DNA of 11,191 bases from an uncultured Bacilli bacterium (GTDB lineage Bacteria > Bacillota_I > Bacilli_A > RF39 > UBA660). The notes under the pieces were generated by a model, which saw only the letters and a program-made list of their open reading frames with translations, had not been told where the DNA came from and ran no database searches. This document shows, piece after piece, positions 8,992-11,191 of this stretch; position 1 is the first letter of the stretch; each line of letters opens with the position of its first letter. The stretch is taken from the NCBI GenBank assembly GCA_947631345.1, contig CANRKW010000030.1, forward strand, positions 1-11,191. Reading direction: 5' to 3'. Made by a program: the position numbers and the translations under genes.

Positions 8992-10243
8992 TTATACTGA
9001 ATATTTTAAAAGTAATAAAGGCTTTTTAAGATTAATGGAAGGACTATTAAAAAAATATAAATCTTTAGGAACATTTAGTGGAGTTATCAAAATTAATAAT
9101 TTAACAAATGAGGAAGCAAGATGCTTATCAAGATTTTTAGGTATATCTTTAATAGAAGGAGAAAATGTAGTTATACCTGTAAAACAATTTTTAAAGATAA
9201 TGTCAAATTCAAAATATAGTGATTTTGATATAAGTGTTTTAATAAAGGAATATTTTAATATTGAATTAATTAGTAATAAAGATATTAAATCTAAAAAAGA
9301 AAGTGAAGAATTAAAATTTTACGATGAATTATCATGTGATAATACATTAGGAAGTAAATGGTTAAAAGATGTTATATTAAGTAAAAATGATACATATAAA
9401 CTAATACATAAAAGATACATACAAAACAAAACTAATTTAAAAAAGGAAATAGTTAATATAGTGGCACTAATTAATAATTTACCTTCTAAAAAAGTGCCAT
9501 TATCTATTTATTCGGCTAAATATACACAAGATCCACATTATATTGACTTAGATAGTACACATAGTATTCTATTTTTCCATGCACTTATGTATATTTCTAA
9601 TAGTGAATATCCAATTACTAGAGAGTCTAAAATTAGATTATTAAATAAATATAATATAGAAATTGATAATTTTTCTAATTTTGTTATTACTTATAATTTA
9701 TTTACTGATAAAAAATATATAAATAGTTTTTCTCTAAATAAGGAATCATTAATTCTAAATATACAAAATATAATGAATATAAGTAGTTTTAATGGTATTA
9801 ATAAGAAAGTCTTCATTTTTGAAAATCCTTCTATTTTATCTGAAATAATGGCTAATCAATTAAATATAAGTGTTATTATTACAAGTGGTTTTATAAATAT
9901 AAGTGTTTATTTACTTTTAGATAAACTTATTCAAAATGGTAATAAATTATATTATAATGGAGACTTTGATCCAGAAGGATTATTAATTGCAAATAAGTTA
10001 AAAGAAAAATATGATAAAAATATAGATTTTATTTGTTATACAAAAGAGGATTATTATAAATGTATATCAAATAATATTATTAGTAAAAAAAGACTAAATA
10101 AATTACAAAATGTAAATATTGAAGAATTAGATGTTATAAAAAAATTACTAGTAAATGATAAAAAAAGTGCTTATCAAGAAAATAATAAAGAAAGAATTAT
10201 CAAAACTATAGATGATATTGTGTTAAATGAGAAATTACTTTAA
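8984..10243 (+). CDS. jetD: Wadjet nuclease JetD, Toprim (DUF2399 / TIGR02679-like)
   Basis: This 419-residue protein is the nuclease of the plasmid-restriction complex. In studied systems a JetD dimer cuts DNA once JetABC has extruded a whole circle. The C-terminal half carries the metal-binding Toprim fold related to topoisomerase VI A: the acidic Glu in IFENPS (E280), then YYNGDFDPEGLLIANKL with D327 and D329 of the DxD motif. The late motif SAYQE (395-399) is also typical of DUF2399 proteins. All expected acidic residues are present, so the enzyme is probably active. The N-terminal region (1-120) fits the family start (YFKSNKGFLRLMEGLLKKY), which supports ATG 8984 over the ATG at 9035. 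The start overlaps jetC by 8 bp and has only a weak AAGAA-type purine run upstream, so translation probably depends on ribosomes finishing jetC. The stop lies inside the loop of the operon terminator. Confidence 0.92.
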   Translation: MHNYTEYFKSNKGFLRLMEGLLKKYKSLGTFSGVIKINNLTNEEARCLSRFLGISLIEGENVVIPVKQFLKIMSNSKYSDFDISVLIKEYFNIELISNKDIKSKKESEELKFYDELSCDNTLGSKWLKDVILSKNDTYKLIHKRYIQNKTNLKKEIVNIVALINNLPSKKVPLSIYSAKYTQDPHYIDLDSTHSILFFHALMYISNSEYPITRESKIRLLNKYNIEIDNFSNFVITYNLFTDKKYINSFSLNKESLILNIQNIMNISSFNGINKKVFIFENPSILSEIMANQLNISVIITSGFINISVYLLLDKLIQNGNKLYYNGDFDPEGLLIANKLKEKYDKNIDFICYTKEDYYKCISNNIISKKRLNKLQNVNIEELDVIKKLLVNDKKSAYQENNKERIIKTIDDIVLNEKLL

Positions 10244-10257
10244 TAGTAGTTTCTTTT
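10230..10257 (+). terminator. Intrinsic terminator of the jet operon, overlapping the jetD stop codon
   Basis: The arms AGAAATTACT (10230-10239) and AGTAGTTTCT (10245-10254) give a 10-bp stem with one G-U and a 5-nt loop TTAAT, followed by a T run (10254-10257). The jetD stop TAA (10241-10243) is in the loop, so the upstream arm is coding sequence. Confidence 0.75.
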
Positions 10258-10326
10258 AGTTTATTAGAAATGCTAAATTACTTGTGGTGTGGTAATAAAA
10301 TTGATATACTTATTATGTGATGAAAT
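10258..10326. other. Leader and presumed left-end region of the IS200-like element
   Basis: The stretch between the jet terminator and tnpA contains a small hairpin, ATTAC (10277-10281) pairing with GTAAT (10292-10296) around a G/T-rich 10-nt loop. IS200/IS605 elements are recognised through subterminal hairpins, so this may be part of the left end. No terminal inverted repeats are expected for this group, so the exact boundary cannot be placed from one copy. Confidence 0.35.
10282..10310 (+). promoter_or_regulatory. Candidate weak promoter of tnpA
   Basis: TATACT (10305-10310) differs from the -10 consensus at one base. Seventeen nucleotides upstream is TTGTGG (10282-10287), a poor -35. The start point would be near 10316, leaving a leader of about 10 nt with only a weak ribosome site (GTGATG), consistent with the low expression usual for IS200-type transposases. 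Confidence 0.35.
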
Positions 10327-10776
10327 ATGCGTAAACAAGCTATAAAAACCTATAATGAAGAAGTATTAATGTATCATCTTGTATGTGAGGTGAAATATAG
10401 ATTAGGTGTTTTGACTGAAGAAGTTATCAGTACTATTGTAAATGTATGTTTAGAAATAACGGATAAATATGGGATAAAATTTATAGAAATAGGAACTGAT
10501 ATAAATCATATACATTATTTATTACAAGCTCCACCTAAATATTCTCCAAGTGAAATAGTAAAAATTATAAAAAATAAGACGGCTAAAATGGTATTTAAAA
10601 TAAATCCAGATGTTAAGAAAAAATTATGGAAAAGAGAGTTTTGGAGTGATGGGTACTATATGGAAACTATTAGTCAAAATATGGCAGAAATGAAAGTTAT
10701 AGAATATGTTAAAAATCAGGGAAACAACAAATATAAAGTTGTGCATAAGAAAGAAGATGTAAAATTAATATGGTGA
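10327..10776 (+). CDS. tnpA: IS200/IS605-family Y1 transposase TnpA, complete
   Basis: This 149-residue HUH/Y1 endonuclease moves its element as single-stranded DNA by peel-and-paste. The HUH motif is visible as HIH (61-63) in the context TDINHIHYLLQ. The C-terminal helix carries the candidate nucleophile Y127 in EYVKNQG, resembling the YxxNQ arrangement of the family. KLWKREFWSDGYYMETIS (about 99-116) is the usual conserved stretch before it, and the N-terminal YHLVCEVKYR (16-25) replaces the common HLVFVTKYR. Length and motifs indicate an intact enzyme. There is no tnpB in the downstream 415 bases, so it resembles a tnpA-only IS200-type element. It lies only 83 bp after jetD and in the same direction, but behind the operon terminator, so it is unlikely to belong to the defence operon. 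Confidence 0.93.
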   Translation: MRKQAIKTYNEEVLMYHLVCEVKYRLGVLTEEVISTIVNVCLEITDKYGIKFIEIGTDINHIHYLLQAPPKYSPSEIVKIIKNKTAKMVFKINPDVKKKLWKREFWSDGYYMETISQNMAEMKVIEYVKNQGNNKYKVVHKKEDVKLIW

Positions 10777-10837
10777 AATCTATTTATGTTTCGCTACTTT
10801 TAATTGTTGGTAGTTAAGACAGGTGAACTAAAGTTTT
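10777..10837. other. Presumed right-end region of the IS200-like element
   Basis: This short stretch follows the tnpA stop codon. CTAC and GTAG (around 10794-10814) can form a 4-bp stem, and ACTTT with AAAGT can form an outer one. Both are too short to claim as the right-end hairpin. No tnpB start is seen. Confidence 0.25.
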
Positions 10838-11005
10838 ATGAAAAAATATGAGTTAAAATTAAAGGAAAATAAGAAAAGAAATGAAGAATTTTTAAAAATA
10901 TTTGAAAGTTGGCTTAATGAACAAAAGTTAAGGCAAGAAATTGTTATAAGACATTTAAATATTATATCTCTTATGAACAAAAGTGCTGATGAATTATTCA
11001 AATGA
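10838..11005 (+). CDS. Orphan 55-residue protein or truncated gene start
   Basis: I do not recognise this short frame with confidence. It begins with ATG 10838, has AGGTGA at 10821-10826 (11 nt upstream, somewhat far), and ends in TGA. The product is highly charged and helical: a Lys/Glu-rich start (MKKYELKLKENKKRNEE), then FLKIFESWLNEQKLRQ and IVIRHLNIISLM. The second part is loosely like the small helical N-terminal domains of core-binding or SAM-like recombinase modules (a WLxExxL then IxxHLxNI pattern), but the likeness is weak. Its last 12 bases overlap the end of the antisense transposase frame. It may therefore be the stub of a longer gene cut by that insertion, or a genuine small cargo gene. 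Confidence 0.4.
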   Translation: MKKYELKLKENKKRNEEFLKIFESWLNEQKLRQEIVIRHLNIISLMNKSADELFK

Positions 11006-11191
11006 CATATGATTATTTTCACTAACATCAACAGGCATTTTCCTTTTACATACATTTTTATTTTTTATATTTGATGTTTGTAATAATGAATAATTATACA
11101 TTTCTTTATTTTGCTTAAGATATTCTATTGTATATTTTATTATTTTTCTAAATCTAAATAAATCTAAATATTCTTGTAAATGCCTAGTAGA
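10994..11191 (-). CDS. C-terminal part of a second transposase (probably DDE type), running off the window
   Basis: On the minus strand a frame is open from the window edge to TAA at 10996-10994, giving 65 residues. It has no start in view because only the 3' end of the gene is included. It begins STRHLQEYLDLFRFRK, followed by YTIEYLKQNKEMYNYSLL and, near the end, KRKMPVDVSE. The pattern of a Ser/Thr-containing loop, then HLQxYLDxFxF, resembles the C-terminus of IS1595/ISXO2-like DDE transposases, in which a KHLQxYLDEFxFRFNRR-type stretch follows the catalytic core. The catalytic residues lie outside the window, so the family is tentative and whether the gene is whole is unknown. It faces the upstream orphan frame and tnpA. 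Confidence 0.55.
   Translation of the reverse strand, partial: STRHLQEYLDLFRFRKIIKYTIEYLKQNKEMYNYSLLQTSNIKNKNVCKRKMPVDVSENNHMSFE

Noticed and set aside
10828..11055. Minus-strand frame of 75 codons
   Set aside because: It is the antisense of the 55-residue orphan frame, lies in a different frame from the transposase-like product, and its Phe/Leu/Ser-rich product resembles no family I know.
10244..11191. A tnpB or omega-RNA partner for the IS200-like element
   Set aside because: The downstream frames are short and have no RuvC or zinc-finger motifs, and nothing resembling a TnpB start follows tnpA.
1..11191. CRISPR array, tRNA, rRNA or riboswitch
   Set aside because: No regularly spaced direct repeats, cloverleaf with CCA-type end, rRNA-like stretch or long structured leader was seen; the short AT repeats inside jetC are coiled-coil codons.

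Overview
The window comes from a very AT-rich, low-GC Gram-positive-like bacterium, most likely a Bacillota (Firmicutes) lineage. The coding sequences use AT-rich codons, the Shine-Dalgarno sites are strong (GGAGGTGA, GAGGGTGA), and TGA reads as a stop (jetB and tnpA end in it) while tryptophan is TGG. No species can be named from the sequence alone.

Left (1-2106): the 3' part of a phosphoketolase gene (xfp), cut by the window edge and closed by a clear intrinsic terminator. This looks like ordinary central carbon metabolism.

Centre (about 2249-10257): a self-contained four-gene operon with its own extended -10 promoter and its own terminator. The genes are jetA, jetB, jetC and jetD in the canonical Wadjet (JetABCD / MksFEBG / EptABCD) order. 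Wadjet is an SMC-family system that restricts transformation by circular plasmids. JetA is the kleisin-like subunit, JetB the KITE-like subunit, JetC the SMC/MukB-like ATPase motor, and JetD the Toprim-containing nuclease. Family features (DUF2397-like, DUF2398-like, TIGR02680-like and DUF2399-like) point to the variant usually called type II. All joints between genes are overlaps (1, 4 and 8 bp), so translation is probably coupled. A, B and C have good ribosome binding sites; D has almost none. By analogy with studied Wadjet complexes, JetABC extrudes DNA loops and JetD cuts when a small circular molecule has been fully extruded.

Right (about 10258-11191): mobile-element debris. It holds a complete IS200/IS605-type Y1 transposase gene (tnpA) without tnpB, a 55-codon orphan ORF with a plausible ribosome binding site, and the antisense C-terminal end of a second, probably DDE-type transposase running off the window edge. 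This places the Wadjet operon between a metabolic gene and a transposon-rich patch, as expected for a horizontally moving defence locus.

I found no tRNA, rRNA, CRISPR array or riboswitch. The defence operon is a known system; I do not see a wholly new system here.
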